This document shows positions 46,725-58,902 of a stretch of DNA of 64,000 nt, piece after piece (position 1 is the stretch's first letter; every line of letters starts with the position of its first letter). A program made the position numbers and the translations under genes. Under the pieces are notes generated by a model that was given only the letters and a program-made list of their open reading frames with translations, had not been told where the DNA came from and made no database searches. The stretch covers positions 151,785 to 215,784 of the forward strand of contig MCFH01000078.1 in the NCBI GenBank assembly GCA_002104945.1, written 5' to 3'. Origin of the DNA: Piromyces finnis (Eukaryota; Neocallimastigomycota; Neocallimastigomycetes; Neocallimastigales; Neocallimastigaceae).

Positions 46725-47665
46725 TATATATATATATTCTTTTTTTAAAGAGTTTAATTTATTTTATACTGTATAAAATATAGTTTCAATTTTTCTATTG
46801 TAATGGATATATTATGTATAATTAGAGCTATATTTTATCAAAAAAAAAAAAAAATATTATTTAATATCAATTAATAATACATTCATTATTATTTGAAATA
46901 ATGATTTTAAATTTATATTAGATAATATTCATGGCATTTATTTTCTATATTGAATTTTTCTATAATTAAAAAAAGAACATATTAAGAACACATCTGCAAA
47001 ATAAAATATTTTTTAACAAGTAATATTTTATATATATATATTATAAAAAAAGTATGTATATTTATTATAAAACAATTTTATTTTATTTTTTTTTTTTTTT
47101 TTGAAATAAAGTATTGTCTTTAAATGAATTCTTTTTTATTATTTTAACTTTTAATTTAATTTAATTATGTCATAAGGAGAAAAACTCTTATCAAATATCC
47201 AAAAGTTTAACAAGTTAATTATTTAACAATACCTTAGATAATAAAGTTTTTCAAAAAACTTTAATATTAATTAAAAAAAAGAGTAAATAATGTATCACAG
47301 GTAGTCATAGATAGTCAAATATGAAATAATATTTGAATCTTAAAATTATTACTAATTATAAGATTCAAATGAACCTATGAAAGAACATTGTTTTATGGTT
47401 CATATAAAAAATAACCACTATTTATATAAATTAAGTATAGATGTATTTAAAAAAAAAAAAAAAGATAAATTGATTAAAAAAAAAAAAAAGAAAAGAAAGA
47501 AAAAGAAATAATTTATAAATATATTTTTTTTAAAAAAAAAATAAAAATTAAAGAGAATCAAAATAAAAGAAAGTGAGAGAATATGAAAATGACTTTAATA
47601 CAAATTACAAATTAATGATTTTAATTAATTCATAAAAGTTTAGTAAAGTTAAATTACTAAAGTTA
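46725..47665. other. AT-rich intergenic region
   Basis: Separates two - strand genes and includes the 3' UTR of the hydrolase and the promoter of the coiled-coil gene. Near 47330-47400, GATTCAAATGAACC and nearby ATTTGAATCTTAAAATTATT form a short imperfect inverted repeat. Nothing else recognised. Confidence 0.45.
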
Positions 47666-49223
47666 TCAATTTAAATTTTTAATCCATTCTTTGGTATATT
47701 GTAAAACTTTTTCAATAGCACCTTTTTATTTTTAAAAAAAAATATATTATAAATTTTTATTCAATTTTGTTATTTTTTCTTAAATAATTAATATTTTTTA
47801 TAAATATATTCTAATAAATAATGATATTACTAATAATAATGAAAACTATAAGTAAAATAAAATATCTTTACCATTTTCTGTAAATAAATGGGAAGCATTT
47901 TCAACCCATCTCCACTCTTTTAAATAATAATTATTATTTGTGGTGTTACAATTATTTATTGATGATGGATGAAATTTTTTATTTTGCGAATACTCTCTGT
48001 TTCTATGGTTTTCATTGATGGCTTGTTTTTGTTTTTCTTTTAATTCAAGACCTTGCCCAATTTGTATATATATCTTTTTATTTAAAGGAGATACACAATA
48101 ATCATTTGAACCAACAATAAATAAAACTGGAATTGCTACAATATTTTTTAAATATTTAATATTCTATCAATTATTATTAAATACAAATATATATATATAT
48201 TCTTATTTGAATGATTAAATACCATGATTATATAAAGTACTATAACAAGGAAAATTTTTAATAATAATGGAAGGAACTAAATCTGGTCTTCCACCTCTTG
48301 AAATTACACCAGCAATCCTATCGCTTTTATAATAAGTTGAGAATAAAGCAGCAGCAGCACCAGTCGAAGAACCAAATAATATCATTTTATTCTTAGATAT
48401 TATACTTAAATAATTTATAATCTAATAAAATAGTAAAAATAAAAATATAATATATATTTTATAAGATTTTATATCTATATTATTGTGCTTTGCTATAATA
48501 TATATATATATTATTTTATTTTCTTATTTATTTGTAATACTATTACAGTACTAATTTCTTCATCACAATTCATACAATTAATGAAATTTTTAAACTTTTC
48601 TTTTTGGATTAGTTGATCTATATTTAATAAATAATCTACTACGGTTAAAACTCGAGATGTTAATAATTCTAAAATATAAAAAAAGATATATATTATTATT
48701 TTTAAACTTTAAATGATATTCTTTTTTTTATTATTATGGATTAATGTTACCAATATTAAATCTATTTTCTCTTGTTACATTATCAATTTTTTCTTCTTCA
48801 GCTGTAAAAAGGTTCATTAAACAACAACATAAATTCATTTCTAATAAACCATTTGCAACATACTATGTAATTTTAGTATTTTTAAATAATAATAACGTTT
48901 TATTATTATGATTAAACCTTTTTTTTTTTTATATGTATTTAAAAAAAAAAAAATACTTTATTTCTTGATGATAGTTTAGAACTTCCTGAACCATGAATGA
49001 ATAGACAGGTTTTATTTCCTATTTTATAATTTTTTGGTATTAATATGTCAATTTTAAAATGACTATTTTCATTATTGCCAGTAAGAAATACATCTTTATT
49101 ATCAAACTTTGCAAATAGATTATTACATAATTCTTTCTCATTCGCTTCTTTTAATTTATAATAATAATCATTATTAACAGGTAATGATAATTCAATGGAA
49201 ATGAAAGAATGATTTAAAAACAT
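47666..49223 (-). CDS. Alpha/beta hydrolase, dienelactone-hydrolase-like
   Basis: Six exons on the - strand: 49223-48957, 48862-48751, 48668-48547, 48421-48223, 48135-47872, 47721-47666; 1,020 nt, 339 residues, all joins in frame. Serine hydrolase by motif: oxyanion region LFIHGSGSSKLSSRNK, nucleophile elbow GSSTGAAAA, SRGGRPDL after it, acidic residue in LFIVGSNDYCV, catalytic His in NASHLF. This set matches the hydrolase family often encoded next to, or fused with, a phosphoribosyltransferase domain in bacteria. The substrate is unknown. An Asn/Lys-rich insert of about 40 residues lies between the Asp and the His. The closest relatives I recall are bacterial, so bacterial origin is possible, though five introns would mean long residence. 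Only the first exon is obvious as an open frame. Confidence 0.85.
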
Positions 49224-49761
49224 ATCAATTTTTTATTTTTATTAAATAATACTTTACTATAATCTATAAATATAAAACTATTATTTTTTATATTTAATTG
49301 TTTTAAATATAAAAATAATAATAATAATAGTAATAGTAAGAATTAAAAATAATAAATTTAAAAAAAAAAAAAAAAAAAAGAAAGAAAAAAAAATAATAAA
49401 AGTTTTTTAAATTCAATTTATATTATTTATATAAAATCAAGATTTATTCATTTATTATTATTTTATCATTTCATTGTTAGTATTATCAAAAGTTTATTCT
49501 TAAATTTTGTTAAAATATATATATTATTATAGTTAAAACATAATATGTAATACATTTTGACTCTATTTTTATTATTATTAATAAAAATCTATAAAAATTA
49601 GACTATATATATATATATTTTCAATCGTATTACATTTTTATTTTTATTTTTATTCAATTGATAAAGAATAAAAATATAGTCTAAAAAAAAAATTAATTAA
49701 AAAAAAAAGGTAAATTAATTGAAAAAAAAGTATAGTCTAGGGTAATTAGGTATAATTTTTT
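49224..49761. other. AT-rich intergenic region
   Basis: Short spacer between the hydrolase start and the end of the Yih1-like gene, both on the - strand. Homopolymers only. Confidence 0.5.
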
Positions 49762-50775
49762 TTATTTTTTAGATTTCTTTTTATTATTTTTTGTTGTTTG
49801 GTCTTTCTTTTTATGTTGAACATAGCCATGTTCATCAAGTAATTGTAAAGCAACGTCCTTAATATGTTTAAATCTATCTGGTCCAAGTTTAATTCCACCA
49901 TACCATCTCGTTACCATAACAAATACATTTCTAGCATCAATGACTTCAAGTAAACCTTCTAATGTTATACCAGCACCATGTTCACCATCATCATCATTTC
50001 CTTCATTAATAACACCACCTTCTTCCTCAATACGATAAGCAAACATATTATGAGTAGCTTTAGCAATCTTTTTATTTTTTAATAGTTCTTTTACTACCAT
50101 GCCGACTTGAGTAACATATTGAATTGATGCAATGTGTGCTATAAATACTGATTTTCTATCAACAATAGGTTCTTTAGAAGAATATATTACAGGTAAGGGA
50201 ACATCTTCTGGAATTGGCATATTAGTATAAGATGTAATATGCATTGATTTTAAATTTTCATCTAATTCAGAGTCTTCCTCAGAATCTGTTGTTTTTGTTT
50301 CATTAACTGGTAATATAATGGTTGTGGAAGCATTATTTTTTTTAATATCTTCAAGTATGCCATTCTTTATATCAGATTCAATGTAATCAGTAAGAGCTTG
50401 GACCCATTCATAAACAATGACTTCTCCTTTAAAATCATCCCATATATCTGAAAATTTATTGGAAATTTCTCTTTTATATTTTTCATCTAGTGAAATATCA
50501 ATACCTTTTTCTGTCCATTTACAATCAATATCATATATTGGTGGTTCATCTGAAGGATAAGTATCTTGGAAAAATATATTTAATTTAAGAAAAATGTCTT
50601 CTTGGTCTTGTAAACCAAGACTATCAAAATCATCTTTATTTATTACAGGGAATTTAAAAGTATAACTTTTATCTCCTTCATAATCCTTATTTGGATAAAA
50701 AGTATCATTTTCATAAATAGATGATAATACTATGATTTCATCCTCTTGACTCTGTTTATTACTTTCAATATCCAT
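49762..50775 (-). CDS. Yih1/IMPACT homologue (RWD plus UPF0029 domain)
   Basis: Expected to bind Gcn1 through its RWD domain and so dampen activation of the Gcn2 eIF2-alpha kinase during amino-acid starvation. 337 residues in a single exon. N-terminal RWD domain, residues about 8-120: EDEIIVLSSIYEND, YPSDEPPIYDI, WVQALTDYI. An acidic linker follows (about 150-190). The C-terminal IMPACT/UPF0029 domain, about 195-325, has EPIVDRKSVFIAHIA, KATHNMFAYRI, DDDGEHGAGITL and FVMVTRWYGGIKLGPDRFKHI, all strong family motifs. The start is supported because the RWD begins within ten residues of it. The Lys-rich C-terminal tail is not part of either domain. Confidence 0.93.
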   Translation of the reverse strand: MDIESNKQSQEDEIIVLSSIYENDTFYPNKDYEGDKSYTFKFPVINKDDFDSLGLQDQEDIFLKLNIFFQDTYPSDEPPIYDIDCKWTEKGIDISLDEKYKREISNKFSDIWDDFKGEVIVYEWVQALTDYIESDIKNGILEDIKKNNASTTIILPVNETKTTDSEEDSELDENLKSMHITSYTNMPIPEDVPLPVIYSSKEPIVDRKSVFIAHIASIQYVTQVGMVVKELLKNKKIAKATHNMFAYRIEEEGGVINEGNDDDGEHGAGITLEGLLEVIDARNVFVMVTRWYGGIKLGPDRFKHIKDVALQLLDEHGYVQHKKKDQTTKNNKKKSKK

Positions 50776-53700
50776 TTTAAATTTATATATTAAGAGGTTA
50801 AAGTTTATTTTTATTTATTATTTTTTTTTATAAATATATATAATATAATTGGTGTCCTTTGATTTTTTTACATAAAATCAAATCATATTTTTATTATTAA
50901 TATGTATAGGGTTAGGTTATTAAATATGTAAAGTAATAAATGAAAACAAATTCATAATTCTTTTTTTATTTATATTAATAAGATGTTTTGGATATAACTA
51001 TTTTTAAATTTATATGTTTTTTAATTAATATGTAATAATGAAAAAAAAAAACTTTAGTTAAAAGTTAATAGGAACGATTAAAGACTTTGTATTTTTATAT
51101 GGAAGTTATTAGTAAAGATTCAATATAATTAGCAATAAGATCAAACAGTTTATTTTTTGTACCTAAGTATAATTATATTTTTATAGTACTCATATACATA
51201 GAATAAATTGATATTTTAACTTTATTATAGTATATAAAAAAGAGGTCTAATAAATATATAATGATAACACAAAAACATAAAAATGAAAATATGATTTGAA
51301 AGACATATTATTAATGTTAATGATAAAAAAGAGAAATAACCAAAATAAAGATTATTGAAAATAATATAAATATAAGATGTTAATATTAATTGACCATCAT
51401 ATTTAATTCAATTATTAAAAATAGAAACATCAAGTAAAAAATAAATGAATAATAGAACTTTATTATTTTATATATTTAATTTATTTTTAAAACAAAATTA
51501 TACATTATTCATTATATATTTCAGCATTCCAACACTTTTTAATATAATACAATATAGTATAAAATAAATATTATTAATCATAATATATACTGTAAGATAA
51601 ATAATACGATAGAGAAATTTATAAGCATATAATAAAACATTTATCATATATATTTTTAAGGTTTTGGTAATATTCATTAATGAAATTTGATAGTTTTAAT
51701 TTTAAAATGAAATATAGAATAAAAACTCAAACAATATATATAAAATAACAGTAATATTTTTTTGTAAAATAAATAAGAAGAATAAGCCATAAATCTATTT
51801 TATTTATTTTTTAGTAAGAAATGAAATATAATATATTGTGAATAAACTATACTATTATTTTTAAGGATAAAAAGTTGATATAAAAAGGTAAATTAACAAT
51901 AATAATATATTTTTAATCACTTTTCATTAAACTGCAAAAAAAAGTTATATAATTAAAAAAGTAATAATAATTCAACATTTAAATTGAAAAAAAAAAAGTA
52001 ATTTTAATATTCGATATGATATTAATATATAGAGTTGAAAGAATTGTTTAAACAGTAATTTCATTATAAATACATAATGTATTATGCTACGTTATAATAA
52101 TACAAAATGTTTTTTTAATAAAATCATAAACATATATATAATATTAATTATTTGATTTAAATAATTATTATATAATTTACTTTATTCTTGTTTATACTAT
52201 ATATCCATAGAAATAAGAAAGTTTAATTTTCCTTAGTTAGTCATGATATTATGTTTTTTTTTCTGCATTAAGCTAAAAAAAAAAAAAATTGGCTATTTTA
52301 ATTCGAATTAATAAAATGCGCCGTTTTTTTAAAATAATAATATTATTAAACAATTATTAATATTTATAATAGTATCATAATAATAAAATAATTATTAATT
52401 TAATTTATCTTTTAATTTAAGGCCATAAAAAAAAATAAAATATCATTCTATTTTAGATATTATTATTTTATTATTCATATTTATATAATATAATATCCAA
52501 TTCAAAGTTTTTTTTTTTGTTTAAATAGAATATTATTTATTGGGAAATGAAAGAGTCATGGTTATTTCATTTATTATAGTATTGATACTTTTAATCATCA
52601 AAATATGATATGATTGTGGTAATAAAAGTAATGTATTAATTTTACAATAAATATTTTACCATCGTTTATAGAATATGAAAAGAAATTTTCATAAAAAAAA
52701 TTATAATAAAAGAATTTTCTTTAACCTTGCTATATTTAAATTTTTGTATAGAAAATAATTGAATTGAATTCAGAGAATAATAATTAAAGTAATAGTCACT
52801 AAGATAATTAGAATAATAATAATAATAATAATTTTTTAAAAACCATTATTATAATACGAATGATTATAGATTTTACAAACATATATTTTTTTAGTTCATT
52901 TAATAAATAAATTTGAGAGTGTTGTTAATAGGCATTTAATTTTTTAATCATTACTATTTCATTCTTTCATTATAATTTTTTTTTTGCTATATGAATTGGT
53001 GATAGGAATAATGTTTATGAATTAACCTTTAATTCATAAATAATATTCTATATTTGTAAGTAGGAAGTAGAGATATTAATTTTTTATATAGTTCATTTAA
53101 TAATAAATAATATTCTTGTAATAAGACAATTTTTTTATTTTTATAAAAAAAACAAACCATCCATTATAAATATATTTTTTTTTAACTATAAAATAATATA
53201 GATTAAAGTTTTTCTTTTTTTTCTTTTCTTTATGCTAGTTTAGATACATTAATTAAAATTTTATTTTATTATTAATAAAAAAAGTCAAGAAATTAAAAAA
53301 AAAAATATTTGAGAAAATATGAATATATTGTATCATATATTATAATATATATTAATTGATATAAATATAACAAATAATATATAATTTTATAACAGTCTAG
53401 ATTCTTTTAATTCAAAAAACTCTGTGTAACATTAGAATATAGTGTTTTCTTTTAAACAAAAAAAAAAGGGTGAGTTGAAAAGAATATAAAACTAATTAAA
53501 ATAATATATAATTTTTATATATCAATATTATACTATACAATATAATAATTATATAAATAAAGTTTTAATTTAAATCCAATTACCATTTTCAATAATAATT
53601 AAAAATGCTTAAATATTTTCTATAAAAAATAAAAGACGACTTTTAAAAAATGTTTATATTTTTTTTTACGTGTGGTTTCTATTTTTTTATTTATTTATTT

Positions 53701-55386
53701 GTAGTTAAAAAAGTAGTATAGAATATAAATTAATTTTTTTCTTTCTCAATCATTTTATTTTGTTATTATTAAAAAACAGAGATATACCTAATTTCTTTAT
53801 TTTTTTTATTAGATGAAAATTTAGGTATAAATATGGTAAAGTAAAAAAAGAAATTAATATCATGTTAAAAATTTTTATAAGAATTATTTAATAAATTAAA
53901 TATTTAAAATATGTATTAAAAATGTGTAATATATTCCGTTATTATGGATTAATAAATTTGAATGTTATCAAGCAGTAACGGTCCTTTTTATTATTCAAAA
54001 AAGGAGAATTGGATAAAGCTTATTCTTTATATGACTAGTAGTTGTAAATTAATAATTACTGTTCATATAAAAAAATGTTTTTTTTTTTTTTTTTTAATTT
54101 TAGAAATTGAATATGTATAATATAAAATAAAATAAAAAAAAGTATTTATTATTATGAATTGGTACTATACATACTATACCATCAAACTTTCTGAATTAAC
54201 ACTATAACTATTTTTAATGTTTCCTTTTACAACTTCTTTTTTTAAATATCATAATTTGTTTCAGTCTAGTACATTTTTAATATGATAATATATGATGATG
54301 TTATATTCATAATAAATGGACTAATATATGAACTAGAATTTTTATTTACATAAATAGATTTAATAAAGTTAAACCATAATAATAATAATATTAATTCTTT
54401 ATTTCAATATATGTAACCTTAATTATAAGACTAAACCTCTTTTCTTATTATTGCTAATATTATTACGAACCAATATTTCTAATTTTATTTTATTAAAAAT
54501 TTGTGATATACTAATAAATTATTAATTAATAACATATAATTATAGTATAAAGAATATATGCTGAGTAAATTCAATTTATAATAATGTATTAAAAATTGAT
54601 TATTTTATGTTACATTGAAATAGTATTATATTAAAAAATATATAGAATTTAATGTTACACAGAAATAGAACATATAATATATTTTAATAAATAAATAATA
54701 TATATTTAAATCTATTGATTATGAATTTTAAAAATTTAATAAAAATTTTAAAATTTAAGATATTAAAGGTATATTAAATATTTTTTAATATATAATAATA
54801 TATTTTATTATATATTCTATTAATACAAGAAATAATATAAGATTAAAAACATATATATTTAAATTTTAATTATATATTATTTTTTATTGAGTTATATTAA
54901 ATTAATTATTATGTATATTTTGTATTTTGTATTTTAAACTTTAATTATTAAGAGATTATTATATGATAATATTGAATAATGAATTATAATTATATTGGAA
55001 TATCAAAATATTTAAAAATTAATATAGGTCAATATATTACAATTGTTAATATATGAAAAAAGAAAAAAAGTATATAAAAGAAGGAAAATCCGGTAATTCA
55101 AAAATTTCAATAAAATATAAAAAATAAAAACAAAAAAAATTTTTTAAAATTATTTTATTTTATTTTAATACATATATATATAATTTACAAATTTTAAAAA
55201 TTATATATATATAATTTTTTTTGTAAAGAAAAAATAAAAAAATATAGATTTAAAAAACAAACAAATATTTAAAAGGAAAAAAAAAAACCTTTAAAATAAT
55301 ACTAATAGAAATAATTAATATAATACCTTAATTTACAAACAATTATACCAATTTTATTTATAAACAATATAATATAGATAATAAAA
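50776..55386. other. 4.6-kb AT-rich intergenic region
   Basis: Lies between two divergently transcribed genes, so it carries two promoters. I found no frame, RNA gene or complex repeat. Short inverted AT sequences are frequent but no more than composition would give. The approach to 55387 is a very A/T-rich probable 5' UTR. Confidence 0.5.
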
Positions 55387-57717
55387 ATGCAACTTACTAT
55401 TAAGAACTTACATATTTTACTCGCCTTCATCGCTTTTGCTATGATGGTTTTATCTTCTCCAATTCCAAATGCTAATGAAGTATCTACACTTGAAGCTTCT
55501 GCTACTGAAGATGAATCCCTTCCAGCTCTTAACGATAGCATTGATTCAAGTGATGAAGCTGAACCAATTTTAGATGATGCTGATATTAAGGAAGTTCTTT
55601 CAGAAAATGAAAATACTCCAGCTGATGATGAAGAAGAAAACAATGTTGATGAACTTCCATCTACCACTGAAGAAGATGATGATGAAAATGGTAATGATGA
55701 TGAAACTGGTGACAATGATGAAATTGTTCCAGAAGTCACTGATGTTAGTGGTGATAATGAAGAAATTACTGATGAACCAACTGATGTTGATGGTTCTGAT
55801 GATGAACCATCTATTCTTGCTGATGAACCAGTTGATGAAATTGATGATGCTGCTCCAACTGATGATTTAACTGAAGTTGAAGATTCTAGTGAAGAAGACA
55901 AGTCTCTTCCAGAAAAGGTTATTGATGAAGTTGTTGACACTACTGAAAAGGTTGTTGAAAAGGTTGTTGAAAAGGTAAAGGATGTTCTTGGTCTTAACTC
56001 TGATGACGAAGAAGCTCCAGAAACTCCAGTTGAAGAAACTGTTGAAAACCAAGCTCCAGTTGAACCAGCTGCCCCACTTAATGAACCAAATGTTCCATCT
56101 GATGACGAAGAATACTACGTCGACAATGAAGATGATTGCAAGTCTGGTGATGAAATTGTTATTCCAGATGTTCCAGCTGAAGAACAAGAACAATACACTG
56201 TTGATAACGAAGACGAATGTGAATCTGGTGACGAAATTGTTCCACAAGTTCCATCTGCTGAAGAACCAAATGCTCCAGCTGATGATGTTTTCTCAGAAAA
56301 CCCATCTAACGATCAAGAATCTGAAAATGAAGAACCAAATGTTCCATCTGCTGATGAACCAACTGTTCCATCTGTTGAAGAAGATGAAGAACCAAATGTT
56401 CCATCTGCTGATGAACCAAATGCTCCATCTGCTGAAAATTCTTCTAACGAAGATGAAGAACCAAATGTTCCATCTGCTGATGAACCAAATGCTCCAGCTG
56501 AAAATTCTTCTAACGAAGATGATGAACCAAATGTTCCATCTGCTGATGAACCAAATGCTCCAGCTGAAAATTCTTCTAACGAAGATGATGAACCAAATGT
56601 TCCATCTGCTGAAGAACCAAATGTTCCATCTGCTGAAGAACCAAATGTTCCATCTGATGACGAAGAATACTACGTCGACAATGAAGATGATTGCAAGTCT
56701 GGTGATGAAATTGTTATTCCAGATGTTCCAGCTGAAGAACAAGAACAATACACTGTTGATAACGAAGACGAATGTGAATCTGGTGACGAAATTGTTCCAC
56801 AAGTTCCATCTGATGACGAAGAATACTACGTCGACAATGAAGATGATTGCAAGTCTGGTGATGAAATTGTTATTCCAGATGTTCCAGCTGAAGAACAAGA
56901 ACAATACACTGTTGATAACGAAGACGAATGTGAATCTGGTGACGAAATTGTTCCACAAGTTCCATCTGCTGAAGAACCAAATGCTCCAGCTGATGATGTT
57001 TTCTCAGAAAACCCATCTAACGATCAAGAATCTGAAAATGAAGAACCAAATGTTCCATCTGCTGATGAACCAACTGTTCCATCTGTTGAAGAAGATGAAG
57101 AACCAAATGTTCCATCTGCTGATGAACCAAATGCTCCATCTGCTGAAAACTCTGTTAACGAAGATGAAGTTGAAGATGTTAATGATGCTCCAAAGGAAGA
57201 ACCATCTGTTCCATCTGATGAAGAAGAATATGTTGTTGATAATGAAGATGATTGTGAATCTGGTGATGAAATCATTAATGAAAATGCCAACACTCCATCT
57301 GATGATGAAGCCAACACTCCAGCTGATGATGAAACCAACACTCCAGCTGATGATGAAGCCAACACTCCAGCTGATGATGAAGCCAACACTCCAGCTGATG
57401 ATGAAGCCAACACTCCAGCTGATGATGAATTCCTTCCAGGAGAAGGTGATAAGGTTGTTTCAGACGAAGAAGATTGTGGTACTGATGATGAAATCATCTA
57501 CATTGATGATGAAGTTGAAGAACCATCTGAAACTATTTACAGTACTATAACCATTACCGTTGAACCAACTGAAACCACTGATCTTGAAGAAGAACCAATT
57601 GATTTAGACGAACCAGCTGAAACTGGTAAGGTTGAAGAAAACAGTGATGATGATGAAATTCAAGATATTAATGAAACTCTTGAAAACGAAGAAGATTCTA
57701 GTGATGAATTAAACTAA
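55387..57717 (+). CDS. Secreted, highly acidic Asp/Glu/Pro repeat protein
   Basis: Family not recognised. 776 residues, one exon. Residues 1 to about 23 (LHILLAFIAFAMMVLSS) form a signal peptide. The rest is almost entirely Asp, Glu, Pro, Ser, Val and Asn: an N-terminal acidic region, an amphipathic segment KVIDEVVDTTEKVVEKVVEK (about 178-198), repeats of EEPNVPSADEPNAP, and blocks containing single cysteines in a fixed setting (VDNEDDCKSGDE, VDNEDECESGDE). Block copies start at residues 239, 424 and 476. Near 640-680 lie tandem TPADDEAN units, and a short less acidic part (ETIYSTITITVEP) precedes the tail. No anchor or catalytic domain seen. Codon bias is as strong as in PFL, suggesting high expression. 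A calcium-binding or cell-wall matrix role is conceivable but unproved. Confidence 0.85.
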   Translation: MQLTIKNLHILLAFIAFAMMVLSSPIPNANEVSTLEASATEDESLPALNDSIDSSDEAEPILDDADIKEVLSENENTPADDEEENNVDELPSTTEEDDDENGNDDETGDNDEIVPEVTDVSGDNEEITDEPTDVDGSDDEPSILADEPVDEIDDAAPTDDLTEVEDSSEEDKSLPEKVIDEVVDTTEKVVEKVVEKVKDVLGLNSDDEEAPETPVEETVENQAPVEPAAPLNEPNVPSDDEEYYVDNEDDCKSGDEIVIPDVPAEEQEQYTVDNEDECESGDEIVPQVPSAEEPNAPADDVFSENPSNDQESENEEPNVPSADEPTVPSVEEDEEPNVPSADEPNAPSAENSSNEDEEPNVPSADEPNAPAENSSNEDDEPNVPSADEPNAPAENSSNEDDEPNVPSAEEPNVPSAEEPNVPSDDEEYYVDNEDDCKSGDEIVIPDVPAEEQEQYTVDNEDECESGDEIVPQVPSDDEEYYVDNEDDCKSGDEIVIPDVPAEEQEQYTVDNEDECESGDEIVPQVPSAEEPNAPADDVFSENPSNDQESENEEPNVPSADEPTVPSVEEDEEPNVPSADEPNAPSAENSVNEDEVEDVNDAPKEEPSVPSDEEEYVVDNEDDCESGDEIINENANTPSDDEANTPADDETNTPADDEANTPADDEANTPADDEANTPADDEFLPGEGDKVVSDEEDCGTDDEIIYIDDEVEEPSETIYSTITITVEPTETTDLEEEPIDLDEPAETGKVEENSDDDEIQDINETLENEEDSSDELN
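56101..57149 (+). repeat. Long near-identical internal duplications in the acidic protein gene
   Basis: 56101-56438 and 56812-57149 appear identical by eye over about 338 bp, including synonymous choices such as TACTACGTCGAC. A third shorter copy, 56656-56811 (156 bp), abuts the second. Between them are three near-identical 60-66-bp units (around 56440-56620). Confidence 0.88.
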
Positions 57718-58480
57718 ATTTCTTGAAAATATTTAAATAATTTAATATTTTCAGAATATTGTTTATAAATAAAAATAAATATTTGTTTGTTTTTTTAAAA
57801 ATTTTATAATAATTTTATTATAAAATTTAAGGGTGAAAATAGTATTTTTGTGTGTATTACATATAGAAAAAATAAGTAATAAATAATAATTATCAAAAAT
57901 AATATTTCACTGAACATTTAACAAACAAATTAATATAATATATATAGAGTTTTAATTAATATTTATTTATTAATTCTTTTTTTTTTTTTTTTTATAATCT
58001 TTATTAAGAATTATAATATGGAATTATCAAAAAAAGTAAATTAAGGTTCTTAAAATTGAAATAAATATATAAATAAATAGTAAAAATGAATAAAAAAAAA
58101 ATAAATAGCAAAATATTAATAATAAATTGACAAATAGTTCAAAAAATAATTAAAAACTCTTAAAAAAATAAAAATAATAAATAAATAAAATAGTTTTTAA
58201 ACACAAATGTTTAAAAAATGAATTAATTAATAAAAAACAAACAAAAAAAACAATTAAAATATAATACATAAAAAAATATCAAAATAAGCGAAGCTAAATC
58301 GTAAAAATAATGTATTATATTTTAAATATATTAATATAATTAATCATAATATCATAAATTCTTATTATATATATATCAAGTAAATAATATTATAAATAAA
58401 AATAAATGTAAAAAATAAATAATAAAATAACAATAATAAAAAAGGATTAATTTATTGTTGTGTTATTTTTAAAAATTTGT
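57718..58480. other. AT-rich intergenic region
   Basis: 3' flank of the acidic protein gene; only A/T-rich sequence and a poly-T run near 57978. Confidence 0.5.
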
Positions 58481-58582
58481 GGTGGACTTTTTGCAGATGA
58501 TATAGTTATTTGTGCTCCAACAAGAGGATGCTTAAAAAAGATGCTTAGAAGAGTTAATGAATGGGCCTTGTATAATGAAACA
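58481..58582 (+). mobile_element. Isolated fragment of the LINE reverse transcriptase (FADD region)
   Basis: 102 bp that match 62430-62531 of the LINE with one difference seen (CCTTG versus CACTG). Encodes CGGLFADDIVICAP, the reverse-transcriptase catalytic box, and then breaks off into the tandem repeat block. It lies 4 kb from its match, and both ends are abrupt. Confidence 0.9.
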
Positions 58583-58587
58583 AGGGT

Positions 58588-58902
58588 ACCCTCTTGGGAA
58601 CGTGCCTTCATTTATTTAATAAATGTAGTTTCTCAAGGGGGTCTACTCATACCCTCTTGGGAACGTGCCTTCATTTATTTAATAAATGTAGTTTCTCAAG
58701 GGGGTCTACTCATGCTCATGGTACTGAGAGAGTAGAAAGAATTAAATCCAAGTATTGCGCAATGGATGCTTGGTGCCCTCTTAGGAATGTGCCTTCATTT
58801 ATTTAATAAATGTAATTTCTCAAGGGGGTCTACTCATGCTCATGGTACTGAGAGAGTAGAAAGAATTAAATCCAAGCATTGCGCAATGGATGCTTGGTTA
58901 GT
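58588..58902 (+). repeat. Tandem repeat block A-A-B-A'-B' with hairpin-forming units
   Basis: Unit A (63 bp) at 58588-58650 and 58651-58713, unit B at 58714-58775, a changed A at 58776-58837 and B again at 58838-58902. A starts ACCCTCTTGGGAA and ends near TTCTCAAGGGGGT, so its ends pair with few mismatches. B includes CCAAGCAT..ATGCTTGG around the palindrome ATTGCGCAAT. The block is richer in G and C than its surroundings and has no lasting frame. Confidence 0.85.

Noticed and set aside
58460-58806. Two short frames over the A/B repeats
   Set aside because: They fuse an RT fragment to repeat units; abrupt joins and repeat structure argue against a gene.
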